A stretch of 64,000 nt of DNA from Gigaspora margarita (Eukaryota > Glomeromycota > Glomeromycetes > Diversisporales > Gigasporaceae), in assembly GCA_009809945.1 (NCBI GenBank), contig WTPW01002158.1, positions 1-64,000 on the forward strand, given 5' to 3'. The notes below the pieces were generated by a model. The model ran no database searches and had not been told where the DNA came from. It worked only from the letters and a program-made list of their open reading frames with translations. Shown here in pieces: positions 1-12,174 of this stretch (positions are counted from its first letter, which is position 1; every line of letters begins with the position of its first letter). The position numbers were made by a program, and so were the translations under genes.

Positions 1-294
1 ATTTTTTTTTTTTGCAAAACTATGATTATGTGAATATGTATTTTTTTTATTGTTTTTTTTTGTAAAATATTACCTCCTGCGATCCCAGTTTTTTTGATAA
101 TTTTTTTTTGGGTTGCATTGTTTTTATTTGCCCTATTTTTTTTTATTTTTTTTTTTTTTTTGAAAGAAATGCATGCTGAAATCTTTTTTTTGATTGTTTT
201 TTTTTCGAAAGATTTTGCATCAATCGCAATTCTTTTTTTAGATTTTTTTTTTTAATTTCTTTCGAAAGATTTCGTATATTTTTTTTTCTGATTT

Positions 295-415
295 TTTTTT
301 TTCTCTCTAAATCCTGCGGAGTCCAAGCATAAAGGTCCCTATGTTCAAGAACGAATTTATTCACATTATTTTGAGCTTTTTTTTTAATTTTTTTTTTATC
401 TAGTTCGGGAGTCAA
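295..415 (-). pseudogene. retroelement pol fragment, region before the reverse transcriptase
   Basis: Reading the minus strand and ignoring overwritten codons, this stretch encodes residues such as TPELD, then NNVNKFVLEHRDLYAW and TPQDLE. A short helix followed by 'F..hRDLyAWtpqDL' is typical of the segment just upstream of the reverse transcriptase in Ty3/gypsy-like polyproteins (family knowledge). The next residues, toward base 1, are too heavily overwritten to follow, and the element should continue beyond the left edge of the window. The gag-like stretch at 2350-2697 lies upstream on the same strand, as expected for gag-pol order. Whether the element was intact before overwriting cannot be told. 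Confidence 0.4.
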
Positions 416-419
416 CTCA

Positions 420-2349
420 AAATGTTTTTTTAAAAATTTTTTTTTTAATTCTCCTTGAGACTTTTGTCATCATTTTTTTAAATGTTTTTTTTTTTATCGT
501 TTTGATAGTCATTATCACTATTTTTTTCCCATTTTTTTTTTTGAACATCCTGACCCTTAAAAACAAGATTTTTTTAAGTATTTTTTTTTTCTTTATTCGA
601 ATCATTATAGTAGTTGTTTTTTTGTTCATTTTTTTTTATTGGAGTAGCATCAGAGGGCTCATTAAAAAAAAATCATTCATCCGAATTCAAGGTAAAATTC
701 AAAGGATCATAAAAATAAGAAATATCCTCTTCCTTCAAAAATCCATATAGCTGTTCTTCTTTTTTTTCTTCTTTTTTTTTTTTCTCAACTTCCTCTTTCT
801 CATCTATCTTTTTTTCATCTTTTTTTTTTTCCTTTCTCTTATTCCCAGTTTTTGGATTTTTTTTCTCTTTTTTTTTTTTATGCTATAGTTGACGAAACTC
901 AACTTTTTTTTTAATTTTTTTTTTTTTCCAATGCAGAGCTATTTCAGAGGTATTTTTTTCTATCTTTTTTTTTACCTTGGATAACTAATCATTCCGACTA
1001 TTTTTTTATATGTTTTTTTTTCCATAACAACAACTTCAATTAGAATTTTTACCTCTTCCACAAAAAATAAGAAATTAAAAATTTCTCCAATAGCATTTTT
1101 TTTTTGACTTTTTTTTTTAACCATATTAACCATAAAGAGCCTTTTTTTTTTAACACTTTTTTTTTTCAATAAATAGGAGGTGACAATACTACTTTTTTTA
1201 CTACTTTTTTTTTTAAGCAGAATAATTTTATTATAAACAATTTTTTTACAATTTTTTTTTTTAGAGATAGGAGTGGGTTGAAGATTGTTTTTTTTTCAGG
1301 TTTTTTTTTTGGTAGCAGCTTTTTTTTGAAGCCCTTTTTTTTTCTGCGTTTTTTTTTCAGGGACTGACTGAAGTAATTGTCTGATTTTTTTATTGGTTTT
1401 TTTTTCTCAGATATTGGCCACAATGAAATAGGTTTTTTTAAGGGTTTTTTTTTGCGGGGGATCATCAAAAACTTTCTTTTTTTTTTTCACTATTTTTTTT
1501 TCATTTTTATTTTGGGACAGAGGATTTTTTTTTTTCTCTGTTTTTTTTTCAGCATCCTCTCCTTGTTCTTCTGAAGTTTTTTTTTCTGTTTTTTTTTGTC
1601 TTTTTAATCGAGTAGATCTAATAGTTTTTTTAGCTTTTTTTTTTTCCATGAACATTCGATTATCCTCATGGATTTTTTTAAATGTTTTTTTTTTGTTCAA
1701 CACAGCTTCCCTATTACTAGTTTTTTTATTATTTTTTTTTTTAAAAATCAGAGGGCTAGAGCATTGTTTTTTTTTTTGATTTTTTTTTTCGTGTTGCTGC
1801 CAGTAGCCATGGTTCTTTTTTTTTTATTTTTTTTTTTGGGTTGAGAGCAGTTTTGAACATAATGTTTTTTTTGTTTTTTTTTTTTGCAAGGATACCATGG
1901 CTGTGAGTTCCATTTTTTTCAGGGTTTTTTTTTACTTTCCTTAAACTGGGCTGCTATAGTTTTTTTTACTTCTTTTTTTTTGACAATGGCTTCTTCAGTT
2001 TTTGAAAGTTTTTTTACCGGTTTTTTTTTTGCTGATAGAGGGGTTACAAAAACAGATTTTTTTGGTGTTTTTTTTTTAACAGACAAATAAGGGTTATAAT
2101 AGTGTTTTTTTGTTTATTTTTTTTTTTGAATGCCTTAGCATGTTCATATGCATTTTTTTGAAAGTTTTTTTTTAACAGAGTAACCAAGGTAGAAAGTTCA
2201 TTTTTTTGTCCATTTTTTTTTATTTCTGCTTTTGCACTTTCAGGATATTTTTTTTTACTATTTTTTTTTTGGCAGAGCAATTCTTCAACAGCCACATTTT
2301 TTTAGTCATTTTTTTTTCTCAACCCTTGTTTCCTTTGTGTGAGTTTTTT
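420..2349 (-). pseudogene. probable gag-pol middle region, heavily overwritten
   Basis: Between the pol-like and gag-like stretches the minus strand keeps 27-base islands that read open in one frame over many slots. Examples are VAVEELLCQ near 2290 and islands reading AYEHAKAF and ELSTLVTLL between 2100 and 2220. Base composition is less AT-rich than in the following 3 kb. No protease or nucleocapsid motif is readable. Calling this part of the same retroelement rests on strand and position only. Confidence 0.28.
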
Positions 2350-2697
2350 TTACCATTTTTTTTTTAGGGCCGGTATCTGAAAGTGAGCTATATTTTTTTG
2401 TTGGTTTTTTTTTTCGAGATTGAAGCAATTATTCCATCGATCAATGGAGACCAACTGAGCTTGATTAGTAACCCACCAGGTGGTAGCATTTTTTTTTAGC
2501 TTTTTTTTTATCACTAGAATTTTTCTAGCATCTTGTTTTTTTTTGGCCTTTTTTTTTTTCTTCACATCTTCTAACCATGAAATCTTTTTTTGTTCATTTT
2601 TTTTTAATTCAGAATAGTGAACCAAGTTTAATTTACAATGATGCGCAGGAATATTAATGAAAGGAAAGTTAATTTGAGGTACCGGGGCAGCTTGCAA
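2350..2697 (-). pseudogene. gag capsid-like region of an LTR-type retroelement
   Basis: The readable islands on the minus strand give, in order, a Pro-rich start (PVPQINFPFINIPAHH), WLEDV, QDARKILVI, ATTWWVTNQAQLVSIDRWNN and HFQIPAL. The pattern 'Wl-e-v...(n)DARK-l-i...L-g-A..WW....i..W' matches the retrotransposon gag capsid domain (Retrotrans_gag type) as I know it from fungal Ty3-like elements. The blocks between islands are overwritten by the T lattice, seen as Lys runs on this strand, so the spacing is right but the residues are lost. Together with the pol-like stretch near 300-415 it suggests a minus-strand element of at least 2.7 kb. No LTR could be recognised. Confidence 0.42.
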
Positions 2698-2699
2698 TT

Positions 2700-5600
2700 G
2701 AATGACAAGATTTTTGTTTTGTTACGCATTTTTTTCCATATTTTTTTTTTGGCTGTCAGCAATCAGATTAACAATATTTTTTTGAATTTTTTTTTTTGGA
2801 ACTTCAACATTCTCATTATTATCATTTTTTTCCAAATTTTTTTTTAGGTTTTTGTTAAAATTATCGTGGTCCTTTTTTTCTGACTTTTTTTTTTCAATTA
2901 CTTCTTCAAGATTGTCAGAATTTTTTTGAGGATTTTTTTTTAATCTATGGGTTTCTTGATAAGTAGTTTTTTTTTTAGTTTTTTTTTTTGGAAAATCTTT
3001 GGCATCACCATATCGATTTTTTTAAATATTTTTTTTTATAATCTGTTAGAAATGTTCTCAAGTCTTTTTTTAACAATTTTTTTTTATCAATGTACAGTGT
3101 ATTGGAAATACTTTTTTTTAGTAATTTTTTTTTTATGCCAAGTCCAAAAATTTTGAAACTTTTTTTTAAGGTTTTTTTTTTGAGGAAAACAAACTATACA
3201 AGATTCATTTTTTTTGTATTTTTTTTTTTAGTTAATGGTCTGTAGCATTTTTCTAATTTTTTTATGATTTTTTTTTTGGTTTCAGATATTTCGAAAATGT
3301 TGTTTTTTTTTGTTCATTTTTTTTTAAAATTGATGAAATCTGAAGTGCGGTGTTTTTTTCCACATTTTTTTTTCTAAATGTTACTATTGGTTGGGAGATA
3401 TTTTTTTCACCATTTTTTTTTACTTGGATAGTAAGTGAGGTTAAGATATTTTTTTTAGATTTTTTTTTTTATCGGCTTGAGGGATGGGATGAAAGATTTT
3501 TTTAGGAGTTTTTTTTTTTTGGGGTAAAAGGAATTGAATCGGTATTTTTTTTTTATTTTTTTTTTAAGGGGATAATTAATATGATGGTTGATTTTTTTTA
3601 TCGGTTTTTTTTTAGTATAAAATTAAACAATGTATCAGTCTTTTTTTCAAATTTTTTTTTTATCTAAATCAGCGATGTATCAATTTACTTTTTTTTATAT
3701 TTTTTTTTTTATTAAAATAATAAAAAATTAAACAAATTTTTTTGACTATTTTTTTTTAGCAGCGTAACACTAATAAACAAAGTTTTTTTTTCAATATTTT
3801 TTTTTTGTATATATAAGTTGCCTTCAGCTTTGTTTTTTTTATTATTTTTTTTTGGGTCAAGGTTTTATAATTAACAAAATTTTTTTTTTGAATTTTTTTT
3901 TCTTTATCAAAGGCAAAACTTGAGCCTTTTTTTTTATGTTTTTTTTTTTATAAATTAATTACAATACTCTACTTAATTTTTTTTTTACTTTTTTTTTTCT
4001 TATTTTCAGAATCATTCAATTCTTTTTTTTTCCAATTTTTTTTTTAACTATATCAAATGCCGATATGCCTTTTTTTTTTTCAAGTTTTTTTTTTGTGAAA
4101 AAGAAATTTAAAACATATCATTTTTTTCCTAATTTTTTTTTAATGCCTTGTGGGCATTCAGGATAAGCTTTTTTTTCCAATTTTTTTTTGAGACATGTAC
4201 TGAAGACTTCTTATTCTTTTTTTTTGGTTTTTTTTTTAGCTGGGTGGTAATAGTCGGTCCATCTTTTTTTTAATAATTTTTTTTTTAAAAGACCTTGATC
4301 CAATGTTTAGTATAATGTCCCAATATAGTAATAAGAAATGATATGTATATGTATAACAAATTTTTTTATAACTTTTTTTTTTATATAGTAACAAATAAAG
4401 AAATAATATTTTTTTTTCAGTTTTTTTTTAGTCATCAATCAAATCGATGATCAGGGTTTTTTTTTTACTTTTTTTTTATAATTGACGTAATTTAATCACG
4501 GGATTTTTTTTGGGCTTTTTTTTTTTTTTTTTAAGTGTAACACCATATACTATTTTTTTGATAATTTTTTTTTCAATAAGACCACATATCAGTTGCGTCT
4601 TTTTTTTTTAATTTTTTTTTTACTCCATATTAAATTTTCAAATTTAGTTTTTTTTTGTATTTTTTTTTTTAAATTTGGCCGCCAAAAATTTTTATTTTTT
4701 TTTACTAGTTTTTTTTTATTATAATACTTATGCTGTGCATTGAATTTTTTTTCTTGTTTTTTTTTGATTCTATTAAGTAGATTCTAAGTACATTTTTTTT
4801 CTATTTTTTTTTTTAAATTCATGATAGTTTATACACAATATTTTTTTTGAGGTTTTTTTTTGTTGACCTGAGTGATAAACTCAACTGATTTTTTTGTAAA
4901 TTTTTTTTTATTAAAATTTAGTTCCCAATGCACTTTTTTTTTTTTATATTTTTTTTTTTAAAGAGGAATGCTGTAAATTATCGCTTTTTTTTCAATTTTT
5001 TTTTTAGTCTCATAACTAGATCAATATTTTCATTTTTTTTCTAATTTTTTTTTAATCTATAAAGATTTCTTTGATTTTATTTTTTTTAACATTTTTTTTT
5101 TTACTTGCCGCAGCTAGAAGCAGAGGTTGGCTTGAGATTGGCTGAAACTAAAATTGATATTGTGCAGTGACAGTACTTTTTTTAATGTTTTTTTTTTAAA
5201 TAAGTATTTGGGATTTAAATTTGATTTTTTTTATTGTTTTTTTTTATCGTGAAATCGGATGATGGTGAAATTTTTTTTTCTCAATTTTTTTTTATAAGCC
5301 CTACAAAAATCCACCTATACTTTTTTTTTAACTTTTTTTTTCCTAAATCCTAACTCAATCATAAAAAATTTTTTTACTAATTTTTTTTTAATAAAATAGA
5401 TCAAAATTTCACCATCTTTTTTTTTCATTTTTTTTTTTGACATTTTGTAACATAGCCATAGCAATTTTTTTATCTATTTTTTTTTTATTCCATGATTCAT
5501 TTTGAAAGACTTTTTTTTTATTGGTTTTTTTTTTCAATTCAAACATGAAAGTTTAATGTTTTTTTTTTTTACTTTTTTTTTAGCTTACAAACCAATAAAT

Positions 5601-5849
5601 ACATACAATTTTTTTTATCATTTTTTTTTAGATACGCATGAAGTTGTATAAATGTATTTTTTTTTATTTTTTTTTTTGAATCAATTAAGGAGTTAATACA
5701 TGAATTTTTTTATCATTTTTTTTTTATTTATTATCTTTTAATCTTTTAAAAATTTTTTTTTCTATTTTTTTTTCTTGAGCTTTTCTTTTTTTTTTTTGTT
5801 TTTTTTTTCCAGTTTTTTTTTCTTACATGTAGTTAATATATAACTAGTA
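2700..5849. other. AT-rich overwritten interval, no recognisable gene
   Basis: Lattice slots fill almost all of this interval. The 27-base islands become strongly AT-rich after about 3200. An island run at 5103-5170 reads LPQLEAEVGLRLAETKIDIV and then a stop on the plus strand, which could be the end of an exon, but it is too short to assign. I see no other feature. Confidence 0.6.
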
Positions 5850-5905
5850 CCACAACAAATAGTAAAAATATTCGCTTCTAAGTAATGTTCTTGGGTTTTG
5901 CACGG

Positions 5906-6737
5906 CAGTGATGGTAAATGACCTGGTCATTTGCAAATTTTTCATTTTTTTTCAAATTTTTTTTTAATGACCGGTCATTAATGGTCATCTCAATTTTGGG
6001 TCATTTAGAAATGACTCGTGACCAAATGACAATGGTCATTTTTTTTTGACCGTTTTTTTTTGAGGGTCATTTAGTCATTAGGCCATCATTTTTTTAGAGT
6101 TTTTTTTTTACATCTAATATTTTTTACATAGATTGATTTTTTTTAACTTTTTTTTTTTAATGCATGCGTGTAGGTTTCGAAGTATTTTTTTTTGGGTTTT
6201 TTTTTTGTAGACTCAGACCAAACCCAATAAAATTTTTTTTGCCCTTTTTTTTTTAGGAATGGTAAATAACTCGATCGTTTGATCGAAATTTAAATGACTC
6301 CAAGCTATTAAATAATGACAAGATCATTTTTTTTTTTAAGTTTTTTTTTTTCATATAAAATAATTTTATTGGTTGATTTTTTTATATATTTTTTTTTAAA
6401 CTTTATTCTTTCCTTATCGATAATTTTTTTTATAGATTTTTTTTTAAATTTTACTAAGTCAATTAATATTTATTTTTTTAGTAATTTTTTTTTAATATGC
6501 GATTTATTATTTCGAACAGTTTTTTTTAACTGTTTTTTTTTAAATATTAATTGACTTATAGCTACAATTTTTTTTTAGTTTTTTTTTTTTTTGGCGATCA
6601 ATTCTGATTGGCTAAATTTTTTTAGAATTTTTTTTTTCATGTATTAAATGACCTTCTAGGTTATTTTTTTTTCGAATTTTTTTTTTAACTAGTCATTGTC
6701 ATTTGAGTCATTTGGGTCATTTCATTTACCATCACTG
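5906..6737. mobile_element. hAT-type MITE, 832 bp, in duplication copy 1
   Basis: The ends are inverted repeats: CAGTGATGGTAAATGA at the left and TCATTTACCATCACTG at the right. The element is flanked by ttgcacgg and ttgcacag, an 8-bp target duplication with one mismatch. CAGNG ends and 8-bp duplications are hallmarks of the hAT superfamily. Internally it is rich in GGTCATTT/AAATGACC motifs. No coding capacity is seen, and much of the interior is overwritten by T blocks. The duplicate segment at about 12725-12740 lacks it. Confidence 0.85.
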
Positions 6738-7559
6738 TTGCACAGTGAATAAGACGTGATTTTTTTTTAGTATTTTTTTTTCTCAAAAAGTACTTTAAAC
6801 TGTATAAATTTTTTTCCAATTTTTTTTTTTGAGTTGATTTACAGTAGGATTTTATTTTTTTTTATTTATTTTTTTTTACGAAATTTTATATACTTTCATG
6901 AGTTTTTTTTTAAATTTTTTTTTTTAATTTTTTTGGTATAAAAAAAAAAGCATTTTTTTACAAATTTTTTTTTAAATTAATATTAGGCATGATTTACATA
7001 TTTTTTTATATTTTTTTTTTTTTTTTTAAATTAGGTAAACAGATTTTTTTTTTTTAAAAATTTTTTTTTAATACAAATCATGCAATAAATTAATTATTTT
7101 TTTTATAATTTTTTTTTATCCCCCACATCGTCCATATCCAAATCTTTTTTTGTCATTTTTTTTTTGTTGAAATACCCACAAAAGTCCCGTGTTTTTTTTG
7201 CATATTTTTTTTTAATTCCAAAATTGGTCTACCGCTTTGATTTTTTTTGTTTTTTTTTTTTTTTGTATAACATCTAATAAGCTAATTTTTTTTTTAACGT
7301 TTTTTTTTTAACCTTGATTACCTAATTAAGGAGAAATTTTTTTATAAATTTTTTTTTACTAATCTATTAAATAAAGGGAAAATGTTTTACCAAAATTACT
7401 GTCGTTTGGTTCATTTTGAACGCCTAAATAAAATGTAATGTTAAACATAATGAAAATAATAAATCATAAAAAGATAGGTGTTTTTTTCATTTTTTTTTTT
7501 TCTTCATGTTTATCCATAGTTAGATTTTTTTTTTTATTGTTTTTTTTTTCCAATCGTTC

Positions 7560-9129
7560 AGATTCATTTAGTATTGTTTTTTTAATTCTTTTTTTTTATA
7601 TATAAAGATAATCTGTAATAGTTGGATCTTTTGAAAGGGTTTTAAGTTTTTTTGCAACTTGATCCATTGTTATTTTTTTGGTCATTTTTTTTTCCCAACA
7701 TTTTTGGTAAAGTTCAATATACGAGAATGGCGTGCCTTCAACAGGTTTTTCTCTTTCATCCTTGAACATTTTTTTAGGACTTTTTTTTTGGCCACTTGAT
7801 ATTTCCCAAAGAATTATTTTTTTACTATTTTTTTTTTATTTCTCATTGCGTCTATATAGCGTGATTTTTTTACTTCTTTTTTTTTGAGGATCTATGTATG
7901 CGATCATTCCGGTTTTTTTCGAAGTTTTTTTTTTATCATCCATCTGTTTGGATAAACCAATTTTTTTAATCATTTTTTTTTTTTCATGAACTAGAATGTT
8001 TTTAGAGTTTTTTTTGGCAATTTTTTTTTGAATTTAAGTAGAAATATCATAAGAAATTTTTTTTTGCATTTTTTTTTCCATCGCATAACACACCAATACC
8101 TACATTTTTTTGATGATTTTTTTTTTTTTGATATAAGAATACAAGACCTTCTTTTTTTTCACGATTTTTTTTTAATTTATCAGTCCATTCAAGTTTTGGA
8201 TTTTTTTTTTTTTTTTTTTTTTGTAAATTTCCACCATTTGCAAATTGTTTTTTTTTATATTTTTTTTTTTGAAGATCTATTATAAACGATTTAAAAGAAT
8301 TAAAAGTTTTGATAACCAATTTCGTACACCTGTGCTATAGTAATTTTTTTTATTATTTTTTTTTTAAGTAGTTCGCAAATATCAAAATTTTTTTTTTTTT
8401 TGCATTTTTTTTTAAATCCACATATCGCTACGGCAGATAGTTTTTTTCACAATTTTTTTTTCAGATCTAAGGTTCAGATTTCTGATTTTTTTTTTAACCA
8501 TTTTTTTTTTTCTGTATTGATTTCAAAATCTATTACTTTTTTTCCCTATTTTTTTTTTTTTATTTGTAAGCTTATTTATATAATTTTTTTTTCTTTTTTT
8601 TTTTTAATTTCTTTCGAAATTCTATCAAAAAATTTTTTTCTTATTTTTTTTTTTATTATTTTCTGATTTCGAAATTTCAGTTTTTTTATAGGTTTTTTTT
8701 TCTCCACTTATTTTCAAAATGAGTTAACTTTTTTTCCCCATTTTTTTTTTTAACTATTATCGTTATCTACTAACCTTTTTTTTTACCATTTTTTTTTATG
8801 ATATTTGAATGATCACAGACTTTTTTTTTTTTCTTTTTTTTTTTTAATTATGCGTTTAAAGATACTTAATAGTTTTTTTATTGCTTTTTTTTTGTAGCAA
8901 ATAATATAATTACACTCACTTTTTTTTTGAATTTTTTTTTTGATTTTTCGTCTGAATGATCTTTTAATTTTTTTTGTGCATTTTTTTTTCTATTGGTTTC
9001 CCATTTCGATCTGTGCTTTTTTTCGAACTTTTTTTTTCCAATTTCTTCAAAAATAGAAAAATCATTATAGCTGTAAAATTTAATATGCCTCTGGNGAATA
9101 GCACTTTCGAGCCACTTTGAATATTTCAT
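7560..9129 (-). CDS. protein kinase gene, copy 1 (residues overwritten)
   Basis: The start is ATG at 9129; exon 1 reads MKYSKWLESAI, RHIKFYSYNDFSIFEEIG, then HRSKW and LKDHSDEK, the N-lobe with its Gly-rich loop partly overwritten. A GTGAGT donor lies at about 8919. Further minus-strand islands read QFANGGNLQ (hinge), KLEWTDKL, NILVHE (after the catalytic loop), GLSKQMDD (after DFG), GMIAYIDPQ (activation segment), ILWEISSG, EKPVEGTPFSYIELYQKCW and KLKTLSKDPTITDYLYI near the C-terminus. This is the Ser/Thr-Tyr-like kinase type greatly expanded in Glomeromycotina. The HRD and DFG residues lie under T blocks, so activity cannot be judged. The 3' end is uncertain because the presumed stop near 7596 is overwritten. 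One base at 9095 is n. The copy at 13.7-15.17 kb preserves some residues lost here. Confidence 0.75.
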
Positions 9130-9544
9130 ACTCTAATACTTCTTTATATGTTGAGTAAATATTTAATTACTAGGTAAATCAAGTAAAAGTTTTTTCTAAC
9201 TGCTACATAAAACTGAAATGTGAAAGCCGGGAGAGGATGTCTAAACAACTATACTATGCATGTACAATATAAGATCGTTTCAATACGTAGTATCACCTAC
9301 CATGTACGTACGTACGTACAGTACTGTACATGTAAGGTCCGAAAGACTTTGTTTCAATACGTAGTACCACATAAACCTACATCTTCAGCATCGTCATATA
9401 TCGAATGATGCAAAAATAAGTTAACAAAAATACGTATTCTTAATGTTCATGTATAACTTCGATTTTTTAAAAGAAATTTATCATACCATATAGATCCCGC
9501 AGGGGTATAATTCCGAATTTTGACCTAAATAAGCTTAATTCAGG
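9130..9544. other. clean (unoverwritten) 5' flank of kinase copy 1
   Basis: Ten consecutive lattice slots are skipped here, so the native sequence can be read. It holds two related segments starting GTTTCAATACGTAGTA (about 9278 and 9350) on either side of a palindromic GTAC-rich stretch (9300-9332). It is the presumed upstream region of the minus-strand kinase. The same segment, overwritten, lies at 15180-15540. No clear promoter motif can be named. Confidence 0.5.
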
Positions 9545-9592
9545 TTTTTTTTTGAATTTTTTTTTCTATTATTTCGGATCTATACGGTATGT
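9483..9592. repeat. short inverted-repeat element
   Basis: The left arm CATACCATATAGATCC and the right arm GGATCTATACGGTATG are complementary with one mismatch. The centre contains a second small palindrome around AAGCTT. One T block (9545-9565) covers part of the right half. A diverged version lies at about 15520-15590 in the second duplication copy. Confidence 0.6.
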
Positions 9593-10030
9593 TTTTGACA
9601 AATTAATAATAACTAGTACAAAATCTCTAATAACGAAACTTTTTTTTAAAGTTTTTTTTTTCCTAGTTTCATACAATAAAAAGACAATTTTTTTTCACTC
9701 TTTTTTTTTTGAACTCTCGATCTCGATATAATGGTTTTTTTTTAAAACTTTTTTTTTAAAATCTTTCCGATATAGTTATTAACTTTTTTTTAACTTTTTT
9801 TTTTTTGAATTTTTAAAAACTTTTTATTAATGTTTTTTTTCATTTTTTTTTTTCAAGTTTTACTTGTATTTTAATAATCATTTTTTTATGATTTTTTTTT
9901 TGACTTAATTGATTAATAAACTAAACCTTTTTTTTGGAATTTTTTTTTTATATGCATTTAGAGAGCGCGCGCACTCTTTTTTTTGGGATTTTTTTTTTTA
10001 GAGAGGCTTGACTGCATTACAACTTTTTTT

Positions 10031-11031
10031 TTTATCTTTTTTTTTCCGGTTAGTTTGTGCTTAAAACCCGGTTTTTTTTTGTTTTTTTTTTTTTATAATG
10101 ACTGTATTAATAATTATGCTTGCATGAGCAGTTTAATAAAACCTGCTATCACTATTACTTTTTTTTTTTGGCGATCATATCGCTATTACTTTTTATTAAA
10201 GCAAATACATTAAAAATTTTTTTATTTTTTTTTTTTTATGTTATTGCATATATTCGCTGTTATTTTTTTTTTCCAATTTTTTTTTCTTCATTACAGTCAA
10301 TAATACCCGCTTTTTTTTTGGTCTTTTTTTTTTGGTTAAAGTGAATTTTGAGATATTGAATTTTTTTAGGTATTTTTTTTTGAATCGATAAGTTCTTCAA
10401 ATGTATTGTTTTTTTCCATCTTTTTTTTTAATTCGAGTAAAAAAAAAAAAATGTAATTTTTTTAAGAATTTTTTTTTATTAAAAAAAAATTTAAAATGAT
10501 TAATTTTTTTTATACTTTTTTTTTTAAAAAAAGTCAAAGAAAATTGATTTTTTTTTTTTATAAGTTTTTTTTTTTTTATTTGCTACATTAAATTAAAAAA
10601 TTTTTTTAGAAATTTTTTTTTGTCGTTATAAGATAGTACAGTATGTAATTTTTTTTTCATTTTTTTTTTCCACATTAAATTAAAAACAAAGTCACATTTT
10701 TTTAAATTTTTTTTTTTATTTTTGTTTTTCAATAGTAACGTTTTTTTTTTTATATCTTTTTTTTTTAAATTAAAATTTTTGTTCGTCATAAGTTTTTTTT
10801 TTGTTTTTTTTTTTTGATAGTTTAATTTTGCTCACCCGATCTATTTCAAACTCGTTTGGAGCATGATTTAATAATAGAAATCATGTGATTTTTTTAACTT
10901 TTTTTTTTTTGGGTTCGGTTCTCAACAGGGTCGAACTTTTTTTGGCAATTTTTTTTTCATCCCTAATTACAACACAATAATTAATTTTTTTTATATTTTT
11001 TTTTTAACTGCGAGCTGTCACTGCTAATAAA

Positions 11032-11062
<31 letters not shown>

Positions 11063-12174
11063 AGTTTAATGAAGTTATATTTTTTTTAAAATTTTTTTTT
11101 TTTATTTAAATATTATATTAATAAAATCTTTTTTTATTATTTTTTTTTTTTTTTATTTTGTCTTTAACAGAATTTGTTTTTTTCAATCTTTTTTTTTTAA
11201 TTTAAATACTATAATTCATGTTTTTTTTTTTATAAATTTTTTTTTTGTGCAAGTGTTTTTAATACTAAGATGTTTTTTTTAAATTTTTTTTTTTGAAGTT
11301 GAGACTTCGTATATCGTTTGTTTTTTTCCCAATTTTTTTTTCCGAGATTGTTCGGTTTACCGGTACGTTTTTTTTTTCTTTTTTTTTTTTATTTAATTTT
11401 TATGTTTGTTTAATCCTTTTTTTAAATATTTTTTTTTTAACGTTAAACGAAATTTCAATTTCAATTTTTTTAATGTTTTTTTTTTGCTCGTTTAACAATC
11501 CATACAAAGCAATTTTTTTCATTCTTTTTTTTTCTTACTCTTTAATCTGTATCGTAGCAGTTTTTTTTGCCTTTTTTTTTTCAGAAAAAAAGGTCTGGTC
11601 CAAATCTTTTTTTTTCGTTATTTTTTTTTTTCTAGTTAAAGCTCTGAACTTTATTTTTTTTTTCTTTTTTTTTTTTTAATTTCCTATCAATGGCACCGTT
11701 TTTGTAAATTTTAAAATTTATCAGACTTACCGGTACTACCTTTTAAAAAATGTTTTTTTATAGGTTTTTTTTTAAATCGGAACCCAAATTTGAAAATAAT
11801 TTTTTTTGAGGGTTTTTTTTTAAATATTTATTTATAAAGACCTAATTTTTTTTTTTATTATTTTTTTTTGCCAAAGTAATTTTGTGTCATACGAATTTTT
11901 TTTCTAAGTTTTTTTTTAAGCCAAATATGATTTAACTTCACATAAGATGTGTCGTTATTACTACATATTAACAAATGTAAATGAATAATCATTTTTTTTA
12001 TATATTTTTTTTTAATACAATTCTCGATTTTTTAACTTCTTTTTTTTCGATTTTTTTTTTTTTATTTATAAAATCATCATCTTCGATTTTTTTTTTTTAT
12101 TTTTTTTTTAAACACATTAAAATTGGATGCCATTTATTTTTTTGGAAATTTTTTTTTCACAAGAAGACCAAAAT
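10031..12174. other. AT-rich overwritten interval
   Basis: This interval separates the two duplication copies. I see no readable gene. An 11-T run at 10159-10169 followed by GGCGATCA is outside the lattice register and seems native. A related stretch (GGCGATCA at 6583) occurs in the MITE at 5906-6737. Confidence 0.55.

Larger units (their letters stand above)
5850..10030. repeat. segmental duplication, copy 1 (partner 12650-15840)
   Basis: This interval and 12650-15840 share the same order of landmarks: the ATTCGCTTCTAAG segment, the CTCAAAAAGTACTTTAAACT segment (6783 and 12767), the kinase gene, its 5' flank, and the GCTTGACTGCATTACA segment (10007 and 15819). Copy 1 is longer mainly because it carries the MITE at 5906-6737. 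The copies differ by scattered substitutions and small indels, so they are an old-ish duplication and not one sequence assembled twice. Their T blocks fall at different homologous places, because the lattice follows window coordinates and not the repeat. Confidence 0.8.

Noticed and set aside
10159..10169. T11 run as an off-register lattice block
   Set aside because: It lacks the T7-N5-T9 shape and occurs in a skipped slot; a native T run before GGCGATCA is more likely.
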